A stretch of DNA of 64,000 nucleotides, taken from positions 1 to 64,000 of the forward strand of contig LLEY01000202.1 in NCBI GenBank assembly GCA_001414485.1. Reading direction: 5' to 3'. Made by a program: the position numbers and the translations under genes. This DNA comes from Calycina herbarum (lineage: Eukaryota; Ascomycota; Leotiomycetes; Helotiales; Pezizellaceae). Every line of letters begins with the position of its first letter. Position 1 is the stretch's first letter. The notes under the pieces are model-generated. The model ran no database searches and was not told where the DNA came from. It saw only the letters and a program-made list of their open reading frames with translations. This document shows positions 44,901-56,189 of the stretch, piece after piece.

Positions 44901-45648
44901 CCGCCCTCATTGTAGAAAACCTCCTTCCATTCCGAACCTAAAATAGAATTAGCATATTTCCACAGTAACTAAATATCCCAAACATACCATCTCCCTTCAT
45001 ACCCTCTCCTTTCTGCTTGCGATTTAGTTTTAGTAGTCCTCCATCAATCAGCGAAATCAGCAATTCATCTGCCGTCAGAGCTACCAGTCGATGTGGGTGC
45101 TTGAAACTGAATGCTGTACACAAATATGATTTTGCCCAATCCGCAACGTTCCCCTCTGTGCTTGCTGGTTTGCGAAAGAAATCGGGTCGTAAAGTGAGGG
45201 TGTAAAGGTGATTCGATTCCGTCAAGATAAACACACTAAGTGCATCATGCTCCTCCGAATCCGACAGCGCAATACACGATGGCAGCGCCGGACTGGGCAG
45301 ATGTAATCGTAGCGTAATGTGTGATTCCTCCCCCGTCGCTGGCTTTGAGAAGTCGACTACTCGTATGGATAGGACCTTTCCGTTCTCAAGCACCCTCCAG
45401 AGAAAGCTCTTAGGGAAGGCATGGTATGATCGATGATAGACCGAGGCAGCCGTAGCAAGATGTCGTTGCTTGAAGAGATCCTCATCTTCTGCGACGGGTA
45501 TTTCGACGATATGCGCTCGTTTTTGGGTTCTGTTTGGCCATACTGATGTGCCGTGGGGGGGAAGGCGGATCGCAACCGTTGAGCCTTGCGTAGAGGACTC
45601 CAAATCTAATCGTGTCTCCTTGTAGGTGGATATGAGGCGTTGGTCCAT
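41971..45648 (-). CDS. nup120: Nup120/Nup160-type nucleoporin of the Y complex
   Basis: Scaffold nucleoporin of the Nup84/Nup107-160 (Y) complex, needed for nuclear pore assembly and mRNA export. Exons 45648-44988, 44937-42862 and 42812-41971 give 1192 residues. The introns, 50 bp (GTATGT...TTTTAG) and 49 bp (GTAAGT...AATAG), restore KGDG-SEWKEVFYNEGGW and AAFGI-SHSQTYFSS. The N-terminal half is a beta-propeller (ALSVFILTESNHLYTLTLR; AFTISLNHQLRIWNLITGK). The helical middle and C-terminal part carry family-typical blocks RPDLAMELSRF, YIQGRACLASND and AAAVLFKRAAFG. The C-terminus (NALSCVDPKQAWILYEEP, LDEIRREYQAELDRI) matches fungal Nup120 endings. Tail-to-tail with VPS26, about 300 bp apart. 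Confidence 0.92.
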
Positions 45649-46140
45649 CCTGTCTCCATTAATTATCGTTATTGGTGGTGTGGAGAAGCTTCTTCGTTGA
45701 GTCGCAAGTCAACAGCATGCACGCGTTTGGTCGCGCGGCAACTTTTGAAGCTCTTTAAGAAAGCCGAGTTTCACCCACCCAGAGCCTACCCTGTATTTCA
45801 GCAGTCACTTATCAAGCTCAAAGCATAACTTCACACTGGCACATAGGCAATTAGTTTACTTAGTCAACAATTGACTTCCAGTTGAAATAAAAGAGGGGTT
45901 GAATCATATCAAAGCACGCATATGGATTATCTTGTCTAACTCTTCCTATTGGCAAAAATGTACCCATAAATAATGATGTCTTGAATGTACGGGCATTCAG
46001 ACGAAAGCCAAACCAAAGCACCATCCCCTTCCACGCCATGACCATGAACCATGCAGACAAACAAATGAAAAGAACTTCGTGCAACTCGTAATTATCTCTC
46101 AATATCCCCTGTTATAAGATCGCTCTTGAATCGCAAAGCT
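45649..46140. other. Intergenic: nup120 promoter and rad51 3' region
   Basis: The 492-bp gap between two minus-strand genes. The right-hand gene (rad51) ends at 46141 and the left-hand gene (nup120) begins at 45648. No further feature seen. Confidence 0.5.
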
Positions 46141-47292
46141 CTAATCCTTCTCCAAATCCTTAGGGCTTGGGTCACCAATACCATCCTCGTTGATTGCAAA
46201 TAGACAATCACTCTCCGGAAGACAGGGACTATCGTAAATCTTGCAGATTCTAGTCTCTCCACGACCTTTCTTGAGACTTAATCTGGTAGTACTGGCATGT
46301 GCGATAATATTTCCTCCGATAGGTTTCTTTGGATCTGGGTTGAACATGGCACTTGGGCCTCCGTCAACTTGAGCGACAACTTGATTGGTGATGACGACTG
46401 CAATTCCAAACTCATCAGCTAGACGTTGAAGAGTTCTGAGGAATTTCGCCAGATGAGTTTGTCTAGAAGAGAGTTCTCCTCGTCCAACGAAGTCCGTTCG
46501 ATAGAGCGATGTAGCACTATCGACAATTAAGAGAGAGAACCGAGTTTCGCACATCATGGAGGCTGCCTGATTTAGTAGTTGAAGTTGATGATCGGAGTTG
46601 TAAGCACGAGCGTATGCAACGTTATCGAGGACTTCTTCTCCGGAAAGACCATATCGATTTGCCACCGCAAGCAGGCGGACTGGTCGAAAGGTTCCCTCTG
46701 TGTCGATGTAAAGGCATTTCCCTTCTCCTCCTCCCATATCGAATGGCAATTGGCAGGTAACAGCCAAGGTATGGCAAATCTGACTCTTTCCAGTTCGAAA
46801 CTCTCCAAAGATCTCGGTTACGGAACCAGTCTCAATACCTCCAGCTAATAATGTATCCAACTGCTTCGATCCAGTCGTAATGGATATCAATTCGCTTCTG
46901 CGCTGGTGCATTTCGGTGGCTGTGGTAAATCCCAAAGGAACGAGTTTCGAGGCTGTATGCAATTAGAAATGCCGAGCTGATGGTTCCCAATGTACTCACC
47001 CTCTGTCAAGATCTTGGTTGCCTTCTGTTCGGAAATGCCTTTGATTTGTTCCAGAACTCTGTGCGAAGTATACGCCACAGACTCGACCGTATTGAAACCG
47101 CCATCGACTATCAGTTGTATATCGCGCTTCGTAAGACCTGCGACACCCTATCGGAGTGTTAGTAGGCCGTTGAGTTCAAGGTCGCGCGGGTTGGAATCAT
47201 ACAATGAGAGCTGCGAGTGGCGTTGGTGCACCTGGACCGCCCACACCGACTTCATCACCCCCAGATTGCGAGGCTTCGACTTCCTCGGTCAT
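46141..47292 (-). CDS. rad51: Rad51 recombinase
   Basis: RecA-family ATPase that forms filaments on single-stranded DNA for homologous recombination. Exons 47292-47203, 47147-47000 and 46952-46141 (349 aa); introns of 55 bp (GTATGA...GATAG) and 47 bp (GTGAGT...ACAG). The N-terminal helix-hairpin-helix region is [20 protein letters not shown] through [14 protein letters not shown]. Walker [10 protein letters not shown] is at residues 129-137 and Walker B LLIVDS near 220-225. The L1/L2 loop regions include [23 protein letters not shown] and [12 protein letters not shown], then [20 protein letters not shown]. The C-terminus INEDGIGDP is characteristic of Rad51 rather than Dmc1. Start [14 protein letters not shown] gives the usual short acidic leader. 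Confidence 0.97.
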
Positions 47293-48105
47293 TTTGAATG
47301 CTTTCACTTGTTAATATATTGGACAGGGAGTAGGTGGGTTGAATCAAGTATTCGCTGGGAGAAGGGGAATGTTGTGATGGATTGGAAAGTGGCACGGCGC
47401 GTCGTGTCGCGTCTTTGAAGAAGAAGTCATGGTGCGAGTTCACATGACCAATCTCCTAACCTCGGCAACCTTAGTTTGCACTTCTGTCTAAATCCGTTGC
47501 TAAAAGAAAAACTAGATAAGTAGCCTCACCTCGTAATGAGCACTAAAAGTGGCAGTAAAAAATGAAAATACTTCCAGGCTGGTCTTCGCCTCCGAAGCTC
47601 TTTCCCAATTGAAAACTATTTACTCAAAATTCACATCCATAAGTCACCCACAGCCAAAGTAACATGGAAACATTCATATTATGTTTATACTAACTTTTCC
47701 TCTATAAAAAAAAACCGCCCGCCAGCCAATTTGATACAAAGAATGAGTCGAAGTCTCCTAAGCAGCATATTATCTCATTTTCCAAGAGAGAAAAACCGTT
47801 AAAATGCTCATTATTTCCAGGCCATAGCCAGCCCCCACCACCAAGTCATGATATCATGTAAGACGTATCCCATTCATAGCCGTCAAAGCATCCCGCCCAG
47901 TATTGTTGGTCCCCTTTCAATCAAAAAAACGCCCCTTTTTATGTTCCATTCCATACCAGCAAAATAACTTCCCAGAATCTATATCCATAGTGTCACCCCA
48001 AATACTGTGGAAAGAATTCGAACTCGACGGTTCCAAAAGGCCTGGGTTAATATGACGAGTCGCGCCCGCCTCTTCGGCTCATTCTTCCGACTTCGACTCG
48101 GTAAA
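47293..48105. other. Intergenic: rad51 promoter side
   Basis: Upstream region of rad51 and 3' region of the 417-residue membrane protein. The first 130 bp contain GGCGCGTCGTGTCGCGTC text that resembles cell-cycle MCB-type (ACGCGT) elements only loosely. No gene seen. Confidence 0.45.
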
Positions 48106-49410
48106 TCAAGGTCGATCCATGCTTGCACGCTTTCCAGTCATAGACGTGCGTGGCTTCTTTTGAAGCTTTCCTCGTCGTTCGCCGGACTCTTCCTCGTAGG
48201 GATCGTATCGACCGTTGTTGTGGGAGCTACTACCTGCTGTTGTGGAGGCACCAAATGTACCTGCAGGCAGAACTTCAAATCCCGAATTGACTTTGCGCAC
48301 ATTCTTGTTTTCGTGGAGTTGGCCTGGAACAAATGGTGCAGGTGCATTGGCGGGCAAAGGTTGATACTCGCTCGTCATACCACCAGACATTCTATATTCG
48401 AGAGGATTGGCATCGGCTTCATTGCCCCGTGGCGTCAAAAATGGATCCGAAATCTCGCTGTATGGCGTATCGTTCAGTGGGACTTGAGAGTATTCTGATC
48501 TTGAACTTTGGAACTGAAAGGTGTCCAAAACAGGTCTTCCAGAAGGCATGTTCACCAGCGGAACGCTTTCTCCGGGGCCTCTGTTGTTGCGATTCGGGGA
48601 ATAACGGTTTTGTCGGTCACTAGGAATTCGCAGGTTACCAGAAAGAGTGGCATCTGAGTCGGATGAGGTTCCAGAGGAGTGTTCATTATCAGCAGCTGAT
48701 GCATCGGCCTCCAAATCCAACTGTCGAGAACCTCTTGGTCGATGAACATGAACTTTCTTCTCTGGTGAAACAGCCTTCCCTTCCAACTGCGCAAGTGCGT
48801 CGTCATTGTATCGAGTTTCTCCATAGCTGCCATAACGAAGGTGAGAAGATTTTCTAGGCTTGTATGATTGGCGAGCACCAGGACTCTGATCGTAGGCCGT
48901 CTCCTCCGCATATCTATCGAGTGGGGATTCGCTTTGAAGTGGGGATCGACTTCTTCTGGACGAAGCTGCCTTGGCCACCTTCTGGGAAGTAAGTTGAGAG
49001 TTTCGAGGACTGGTGCTTGCATCGGATGTAGTTGCGCTTTGCATCTGGGCAAGGTTGAGTTGACTAGGGATTGGTGTACTTGTGTTGGATATCCAGATAC
49101 CGTCGACTTGAATACCACTCTGGATCGCGCGAACACCGAAGGGAACATCGTGCTTGTGTGATTCGACAAGTTGCCCACTGCTCCTCAACTGTTGGATCCT
49201 CGTTCTCTTCTCTTCGTCAACCAGCTCTTGCTTGTGGACAATCCTATTTCTCCAGCACAACTTGGCATATCCGATGAGGAATACAGCAACGATGGCAGCG
49301 CCCAAGACCTGCACCAGTTAGAGATGCATACAAGTGTAAAACCAAAGGTGAACACTTACGAAAGTCATCTTCTCCCATAGCTCCCAGGACAAGAAAAATG
49401 CTCCACCCAT
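48106..49410 (-). CDS. Conserved fungal single-span membrane protein
   Basis: Exons 49410-49360 (17 codons) and 49308-48106; 51-bp intron (GTAAGT...TGCAG); 417 residues. The first exon encodes MGGAFFLSWELWEKMTF, and splicing joins it to VLGAAIVAVFLIGYAKLCW, a single transmembrane helix at about residues 17-35. A conserved juxtamembrane block follows, RNRIVHKQELVDEEKRTRI, then VPFGVRAIQSGIQVDGIWIS, which I recall as the hallmark of a widespread but unnamed Pezizomycotina family. The rest (about 100-417) is Ser/Pro/Arg-rich and disordered, with a basic C-terminus (GKLQKKPRTSMTGKRAS). Likely plasma-membrane or endomembrane protein with a long cytosolic tail. The tiny first exon decides the start; without it the protein would lack its conserved N-terminus. 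Confidence 0.83.
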
Positions 49411-52187
49411 ATTGAATTGCTGGATGGTAAAATGGTGTTTGGTACAGCTTCAACAAGTAGGATACTTGAGTTGGAAGGTTGTTGAACAAGTGGTGAGAGA
49501 AGCTGTGACCTGATTTTATGCTTAAGGATGTGAATAAAGCGAATAACCTGATGGCCAAATTGGGAAGTCGCAAGCCTCCGTTAAGCCTCGTGATAGTTGG
49601 GACGAAGACCCCTGCTTTGGAAGGTGAAGCAGCCCCAGTAATGGAACGCAACAAAGTCGATAAAGTAGGTATGTTTGCTGCGCCGGATGTCGTTTGATCG
49701 GTGGTCGTGACACCGGTGGTAAAATTTGTGGGAAATTTTATGGAAAAGTTTGCGACGAAGTTTTCGATATCAAATTGCGTCGCGGGTGATGCAATCAATA
49801 GCTTGTTGGTAACAAAGAGAAAAGCGAGTGACTGTGACTGAAGAGCAGCGGTAAGAGAGCGCTGTCTCGATTCACTCGGAAGGCGGCAGAGGATGGCACA
49901 GCTGTCTACCCCAAACGTCGAGCTCGAGGCGAAGTTCCAAGAATATACTTCCAACTGCACTACACCGCACTGCACTGCACCGCAACAAGGCTGACCAGGT
50001 ATTAGAGGAAGGCGCAATCGAGAGAAGGATCAAGACAGTCAACGGTCGACGACAACGAGTGAATAAAGTGTAACTGGACACGGTTCTACCTCCGTAGAGA
50101 AGAGGTCGAATGGTGGTGATACGGATACAGCCTGTGTACTGTACGAGAGAGTCGAAGCGGCAATGACGCTGGGCTGGACTGTCACCAGAACGAACGCAGG
50201 GCAGGTGGGCGAATCCTGATCCTTATAAAGTTACCTGGTATAGGACGGGGTGCCAACATCTGCTTGCATCTGCGTCTAAATGGGGTCTGATGGCCCATCC
50301 CCATCGACCACCATCCAACCATCGAATGATGGAAACACACGGCGATCCTTATCCTTGCTTTGCAGTGTCAATCACTGACTTGGTCCCAGCTGTCGGAAAG
50401 GCACTGACTACACTTCTTCGTATCCATCAAAGCCTGCCCTGCCCTGTCTTCTAGGACCCGCCATGCAACAGCTCACGAGAATGACTTGAATTAACCGGAA
50501 AGTCAATCGACTAACGCCTAATTTGAGGTGCTACAAGCCACATGGCGTAAGAACAATTTAGCTAGATTATATTTCATTCAAGAGGAAACCTGCCAAAATC
50601 CACGTCCTCAACAAAGGAAAATGTCGCATTATGGCAATTTCAAGTTTTACGACATCAAAAGAAACGTTCGCCTGGGCCAGGGGTTGTAGCGTGGCGGCCC
50701 GTCAAAACGCCCCCAAACGCTGCCGAAAATAGCTCTGTGCTTTGGACTTGCCGTCAACCCATACGAACAAAGCTACCGTACCGTCCGTACGAAAAGAAAA
50801 ACTTCCATTTTTCCTGCCAACCTGGTTTGCCAATGCTTTCCCCACACTGAGGCATATGCCAATGCTCCCACAGTGATACGGATGGCACTCGAGCTGGAGT
50901 ACAGAGGACCTCCAATTTCGGGTCTTTGGGCATTTTATATGAGCCTCGAAGATCTCCGGACGGCCTGCGAATGGACAAATCTCTCCCCACCAAGAAATCC
51001 ATTCAAGCGAACCATCCCAGATCCCAGAAGTTGTTTCAACAAGACTCAGAGGAAGAGATCTTCCAGTCATCACCCCACCTAAAATCTTCGGTTGAGGCTT
51101 TGCGCTTAGTTAAACAAGAAGCCCGAAGTTTTCATCCGTCCCATCCAGTCGGGTCTTTTTCCAGCTTGATGATTTTTTGCGCTTGCATTTTACGACTTGG
51201 AGTCCGAGTTGCGAACGCCCAGTTGTTTTTACCTCGTCGGAAAGAACGCTACAAGTTTTGTAGACGTAATCGTAAATGCAGTCAGACTGAACAAAGTCCG
51301 GGATTTCTGTTCACTTTTCGTCTCCTCGAGCTGTACAAGTACCCGAGTAGAGCTCCATCCCTTTCCGTTTTACCCTCAATGAGAAGCGCTTGTTCTCAAG
51401 TTCTCCCTATGCAAAATCCTAGCCCGAAAACGAGGTCTGAAAAACTTTCTCCTTGAGATTATGGCGGGATGCAACTCCACAGGGTCTGCGGCATATCTCC
51501 TGACCAGTTTTTCCAAGTGGGAAGAAAGTACCATGTACTTTGTATTCCTCAAGTAACTCGATGCGTAGGTCGGATGGAGAAGCAAGCTTACTCTATAGTC
51601 TTTTTTGGCGATGTTATTTTCTTCTTTTCCCTTAAAATCCATAACTCGTATCGTATCGTGAATGGACCCCGCTTCCAATCGCGAAAGGGGGGTCCTGCCC
51701 TGCGATGAGCCCTGCTACTTGTACCATGTCGTCATTACTTTGAGGATGCGAAATTTGAAACGAACCCAAAATCTCACTTGTTGGAAATGGTCCCCACTTG
51801 ATCGTGAAATATGCCCAAGCTTCCATTATCAAATTTAGAGGAAGCTAGGATTGTTTACATGTTTACTATTTACTTCGTACAATTGAAAAAGTGACAGCGG
51901 GAGCACGAGCAAATTGAAAAAAAATTGTCCTTCTCTACGAAGCTGCCAAGACGTCTAACTGTCAAGCCCAAACTAGACATTTCTTCCCGATCTGCAATTG
52001 GTTCGGTCTCCGGCTATTGCGGGTGGCCCGAACGAAAGAGACGCAAGGAGACCCTTATTCGCGAGTGGGCATTTCCATCTTCACTGAATACACCGCAACG
52101 AATCCGACTTTTTCAAAACAAATCTCCTACTCACTCAAATACCCTTCCTCGACATAAAAAACGATATTTTAGTACTCCTATTTTACC
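49411..52187. other. Long intergenic region, no supportable gene
   Basis: 2.8 kb between divergent genes. The first ~600 bp (49411-50017) is open on the minus strand, but its protein text lacks domains and overlaps the mRNA leader of the membrane-protein gene; it is probably a long 5' untranslated region or upstream ORF. The remainder holds short Ser/Arg/Pro-rich frames only. A long gap like this is often the promoter of a highly regulated gene. Confidence 0.45.
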
Positions 52188-53239
52188 ATGCCTATCCTTC
52201 GAAATCCCTTTGCGAGGCGCAATGAGGTGCAGGCGGGACTAGCAGCGCCGGAGGAGGGTGTAAGACCACTATCGCAGAATGGCACACGACCGGCCTTTGA
52301 AAAGGTGGATACTATGGGATCTTATAGATCAACGTCTACACAGAGCATAACTAGCAAGCAGAGCCAGGAACCTGTCGAGTATAAAATGAGTGGTAGGGCA
52401 TCCAGTTGGAGGGGAGAGATTGAGTTGATGGGCTGATTGCGAAAATAGTTGTAAATGATAGTGGGGAATATTTACCAGTAAGTAGTAATTCTTCAGACAC
52501 TACTGTTTGACAATCCAAGCTGGACTTGAGATTCAACGAATGGAGCAGGGCTTTATTTTATTGTGTGGAGAATGGTCGGGAAACCAAGAGTTTGGTTTCT
52601 TGAACTTCCCCGCGCAATATTACAAGCAGAACTTCTTGAGCGGCTAGATTGCGACTTACTGGCGCTTCAAATAAAGAGCAACACTGACATTTCTTCTAGC
52701 CGTCACCTCCGGAGAAAAAGAGCTTCTGGCCGCGACGTTCCAACCCCTCGGGAAATTCAGCAAACAGCAGTCAAACAGAAATCGAGCACTTTCCCATCTC
52801 CCGAGAATCCTTCGACTCATACAGAAGATCATTCGTAAGTCCCAAACCCCAAGACCACCCCCCAAAAAACTCTCATCTAATCTCTCACCAGGACATCTCC
52901 GCAAGATCCCCCGTCGTCCAACCAAATAACCTCGGAAGACAAAGTCTCGACTCAGTAAGAATACCCCGATTACCACAACGCAGATTCGAGCGACAACCAC
53001 CAACTGCGGAAGAGGGATTCGAAGATGTAGGATTAAATGACGATCAGAATAAACAGCTGAAAAAGAAAGGGTTCTTCTCGAAGTTTGGGGACTCGGATTC
53101 GCAGAGTCCTACCGCTTCGAGATTTCATATTGGGGGGAGGAAGAGGGGGCAGAGTGGAACGGGGGAGGAGCTGGGGAATATGCCGAGACCAGGGACTGCG
53201 GGTTCGATTTCGAAGGATATAAAGGTTACGGAGGGATGA
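52188..53239 (+). CDS. Conserved fungal protein MPIxRNPFARR, unknown function
   Basis: Four exons: 52188-52392, 52449-52477, 52700-52834 and 52892-53239 (238 aa). Introns are 56, 222 and 57 bp, all GT-AG (GTAGGG, GTAAGT, GTAAGT). The spliced text is coherent: QEPVEYKMS joins VVNDSGEYLP, then PSPPEKKSFWPRR, FDSYRRSF and DISARSPVV. The protein is small, basic and Ser/Pro-rich. Conserved anchors are the N-terminus MPILRNPFARR, TRPAFEKVDTMGS, the RQPPTAEEGFEDVGLNDDQ block, and KKKGFFSKFGD near the end. No membrane segment or enzyme motif. I recognise the pattern as an unnamed Pezizomycotina family. The 29-bp second exon and 222-bp second intron make it easy to miss. Confidence 0.83.
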
Positions 53240-53731
53240 TTTAGAGATGAATTTTCTGGTCGTTGGAAATTTGGCATTTGGCACTGTATTTGTACTTTTG
53301 GTACTGTCCGATCGCTACCTCTTCTTACCCCGCGTGTTTGGGAGACCATAATCATGCTATATAGTACATAGTAATAATAATGTAAATACGAGTTGAACAT
53401 TCTCGGGCGGCAAGCAAGTGCGGGTAACCACTTTGACATCTGCTCAAACCCGAGTACATTCTGTGCAGGACTTGAGCAAACGAAGTTGTAACTTTCTTGA
53501 CGAGAAAACTAAAGGCCCTCCTTGAATTTGTTCATCCAAACTTTGCTCATCCAATTCCAATGCCCCGGGAATTCTAAAAGGAAAGAGCAACCCACCGTCA
53601 TAGCAGATGGCGGGGTCTTATCGGTCGCACGGGCCCTATCGCAGTCTTCGCAAATAATTTTTGTAGGAATTTCAACCCAAGAACTCGCAACTCCCTTCGC
53701 AAACCCTCTACCCACTCACCCTTTCACCAAA
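53240..53731. other. Intergenic: acl4 promoter and leader
   Basis: 492 bp. The frame of acl4 remains open upstream to 53522 without a suitable ATG, reading like leader sequence. No other feature. Confidence 0.5.
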
Positions 53732-54916
53732 ATGGCGAAAACAAAACCCAACGACAAGAAATCAAAGAAGCGCTCCAAATCTGCCCTACACCGCGTATCC
53801 GGCGGACCCTCAAAACCCTCACAACCAACCCTCTCACCTGAAGTTCTTCTCGCGCAAGCAACTGCTACACTTCAACAAGGCGATATCCTCGGGTCGGCTG
53901 AGATTGCGAAACAGGCGTTGGAGACTTTTGAGGGGGATTCGACGTTATCGTTGCCGGCGCTTAATTTGTTGGGGGAGATACATGTTGAATTGGGGGAAAT
54001 CGATGCTGCGCGAGAGTACTTTTTGAGAGCTGTTGCTATTGATCAAGATGGAACTGTAGGGGAGGAATTAGGTGGGGGAGCGGAGAAATTCCTTTGGTTA
54101 GCGCAATTAAGTGAGGAGGGGGGGAATGACAGTGTAGGCTGGTTTGAGAAGGGAGCTGGGGCTTTGAGGATACAGATTCAGGCTCTACAAGAAAGGAGGA
54201 AGTTGGATGCAGACGGGGAAGCATTACTAGAGGAGAAGAGGAGGAAATTGGCCGTTGCGCTTTGTGGCGTTGTGGAGGTTTACATGACGGATCTTTCGTG
54301 GGAGGAGGATGCAGAGCAGAAATGTGAGGCACTTGTTACGGAGGCGACGATGGTTACTCCTGAGTTTGCGGAGCCGTGGCAGACTTTGGCGAATGTTAGG
54401 ATATCGCAGTCGAGACTCGCGGATGCGCAGGCGGCGTTGAGGAGGAGTCTGGATTTATGGAAGGATTTGCCGCCGGAAAATTCTCAGGTCCCGGATTTTC
54501 CTACGAGGGTTAGTTTGGCGAGGTTATTGATGGAGGCGGATATGGATGGGGAGGCCATCGAGGTCTTGGAACGACTGGTGGGTGAAGATGATAGTAGTGT
54601 TGAGGTTTGGTATTTGGGTGGATGGGGTCTTTATATTATGGGCGAGAAGCAGAAGAATGGCGAGGTAAAAGTTGAGAACGAGGATGGAGAAAGTTGGAAG
54701 ATATCTTGGATCTCCAGTCGGCAATGGCTTAATCACAGTCTACGACTTTTCGATCAGCAGGACTACGAGGATGAGAGATTAGGAGAGCATGCCAAAGAGC
54801 TTCTCGCTGCCTTGAACGCAGAACTTGGTGGTGGTGCCACCAATGTTGAGGAAGAAGAAGATGGAGATGATTGGGAGGACGACGAAGGTAGTGATCAGGA
54901 AATGGGAGGAGCATAG
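53732..54916 (+). CDS. acl4: Acl4-like TPR chaperone of ribosomal protein uL4
   Basis: 394 residues, single exon. Basic N-terminus MAKTKPNDKKSKKRSKSALH is followed by tetratricopeptide repeats. TPR text: SPEVLLAQATATLQQGDILGSAEIAKQALE, then LPALNLLGEIHVELGEIDAAREYFLRAVAID, FAEPWQTLANVRISQSRLADAQAALRRSLDL and DGEAIEVLERLVGEDDSSVEVWYLGGWGLY. The C-terminus is strongly acidic (EEEEDGDDWEDDEGSDQE), as in Acl4 orthologues. Yeast Acl4 captures nascent uL4 (Rpl4) and escorts it to pre-60S particles. Start at 53732 rather than upstream because the conserved basic leader begins there and a typical fungal ATG context (CAAAATGGC) is present. Confidence 0.87.
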   Translation: MAKTKPNDKKSKKRSKSALHRVSGGPSKPSQPTLSPEVLLAQATATLQQGDILGSAEIAKQALETFEGDSTLSLPALNLLGEIHVELGEIDAAREYFLRAVAIDQDGTVGEELGGGAEKFLWLAQLSEEGGNDSVGWFEKGAGALRIQIQALQERRKLDADGEALLEEKRRKLAVALCGVVEVYMTDLSWEEDAEQKCEALVTEATMVTPEFAEPWQTLANVRISQSRLADAQAALRRSLDLWKDLPPENSQVPDFPTRVSLARLLMEADMDGEAIEVLERLVGEDDSSVEVWYLGGWGLYIMGEKQKNGEVKVENEDGESWKISWISSRQWLNHSLRLFDQQDYEDERLGEHAKELLAALNAELGGGATNVEEEEDGDDWEDDEGSDQEMGGA

Positions 54917-55222
54917 TCTTTCTGGTTGTTTGCAAAAAGTATAATACCTAGCTTTGGCGACATTGCTTCCCAAAAATCCAAAAATCCTCCAAAGTAAGCT
55001 GTGTGCTCTCGAAAGGGTTTCTACGCATAGAGCCCCTTTCTGAAAAGCCGGGTATCAGCGCTATGTAAACACCCTTGTGCCTCTTCCCTTCTGTCTTTAC
55101 ATATCCACAAAAGGTAGCCCTTCCTTGCCTTCAATGCACGACGCCAGTAATGCAACTCCTTGTCTTGCCAGACTTTTATGCCGTGTTGCAGTTTTCAGAT
55201 ATTTCCTCAGCACCCAAAAAGC

Positions 55223-56006
55223 TCAAACCTTAAGCTTTTCCAATCCTGCGGCGGGTGTAGAATCATCCTCATCATCTTCCTCTTCCACCTTTCCAGCAAG
55301 ACCACGTTCCCAAAGCTGTCTCCCAGTCAACTGGACCACAGTTTCCTTTCCTCTATTCCTCTTCTTCTCAGCAGCCTCTTCGGCTTCGTCCTCCTTCTGT
55401 TTCTCTTCCTCCATCTCCTTCATAAATTGATCTCTCCACGGTCCAAAAGTTTCAATCGTAACCGGCGTCCCATGGAATTTTTTATTCTCCTCCGCCTCTA
55501 TCGCCAAAACCTTTCGTTCATGTTCGTTCCTTGCCATCTGTTGGCGTTCGGCAATCATCTGTTCGGCATTATCCTTCAGTGTTGAATATAGCGTAAATAT
55601 CATAGCCATCCCCATATTCTCTTCCACCGTTTCTGTTAATCCATCTAACAGTGCTTCCCGGTCTGAGTTGACGCTGAAGAAGGGATGGGAGGCCGCATTT
55701 GGAGGGGCGAGGATGTCGAGTATGGGGGCTTCTTCGGGGTAGTTTTCGGGGTATTTCACTTGGAGGATGAGAGTTGGAGGTTCGGATTCGTCGCCTTCGT
55801 CGTTTGTGATGTCCAGGAGGATCGATATTCGAAATTCGTTCTCCGATATGTCTGGAAATGTGTAAGTAGATTTGCGGGTAAGTTTGGAGGGGTAGTGTTT
55901 TGGCGCAAACGCTATAGTGAAGGAGTGCTGCACTCTTACCTTGTATTTCTTCTGGGAAGATACTATCGAGAACTTCCCGTTCTTCGGACTGCTCTTCTCT
56001 CCCCAT
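55223..56006 (-). CDS. gir2: Gir2/RWDD1-type RWD-domain protein
   Basis: Exons 56006-55940 and 55851-55223 (231 aa); 88-bp intron (GTAAGA...TCCAG) joining FPEEIQ to DISENEFRISILLD. The RWD domain spans residues about 5-118 (EEREVLDSIFPEEI at the start, then LQVKYPENYPEEAPILDI with the conserved YP..YP pattern, and NMGMAMIFTLYSTLKDNAEQ at the end). A charged, Lys/Glu-rich helical extension follows, and the C-terminus holds LTGRQLWERGLA, a block shared with Gir2/RWDD1. Yeast Gir2 binds Rbg2 and Gcn1 and modulates the Gcn2 stress response. Divergent from PUF6 with 183 bp between starts. Confidence 0.9.
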
Positions 56007-56189
56007 GATGTAATAAATTCGCAGTGGTGTTCTGAGTGCAGTGCAATTATCGCATTGATCGTGGGGTCAGGTCGATAAACATCCCGGTCGCCGTTAGCGC
56101 CGATTGAAATTTCTTATCGGCGGAAAAAGTTCAAAGAGATCTAGCTACCTATTTGCACTCTGGACACCAAACCTCTCAATTCAACAACA
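56007..56189. promoter_or_regulatory. Bidirectional promoter, gir2 / puf6
   Basis: Only 183 bp between the two start codons, so both genes must share control elements. Visible: CCGGTCGCCGTTAGCGCCG and TTATCGGCGG, a GC-rich core flanked by AT text. No yeast-like PAC or RRPE box found. Confidence 0.6.

Noticed and set aside
49244..50017. 257-codon minus frame upstream of the single-span membrane protein
   Set aside because: Passes through the first exon in a different frame; the short exon MGGAFFLSWELWEKMTF joined by a GT-AG intron gives the conserved N-terminus, so this is leader sequence.
50926..51456. 176-codon plus frame
   Set aside because: Ser/Arg/Pro-rich, no motif, no neighbouring exons.
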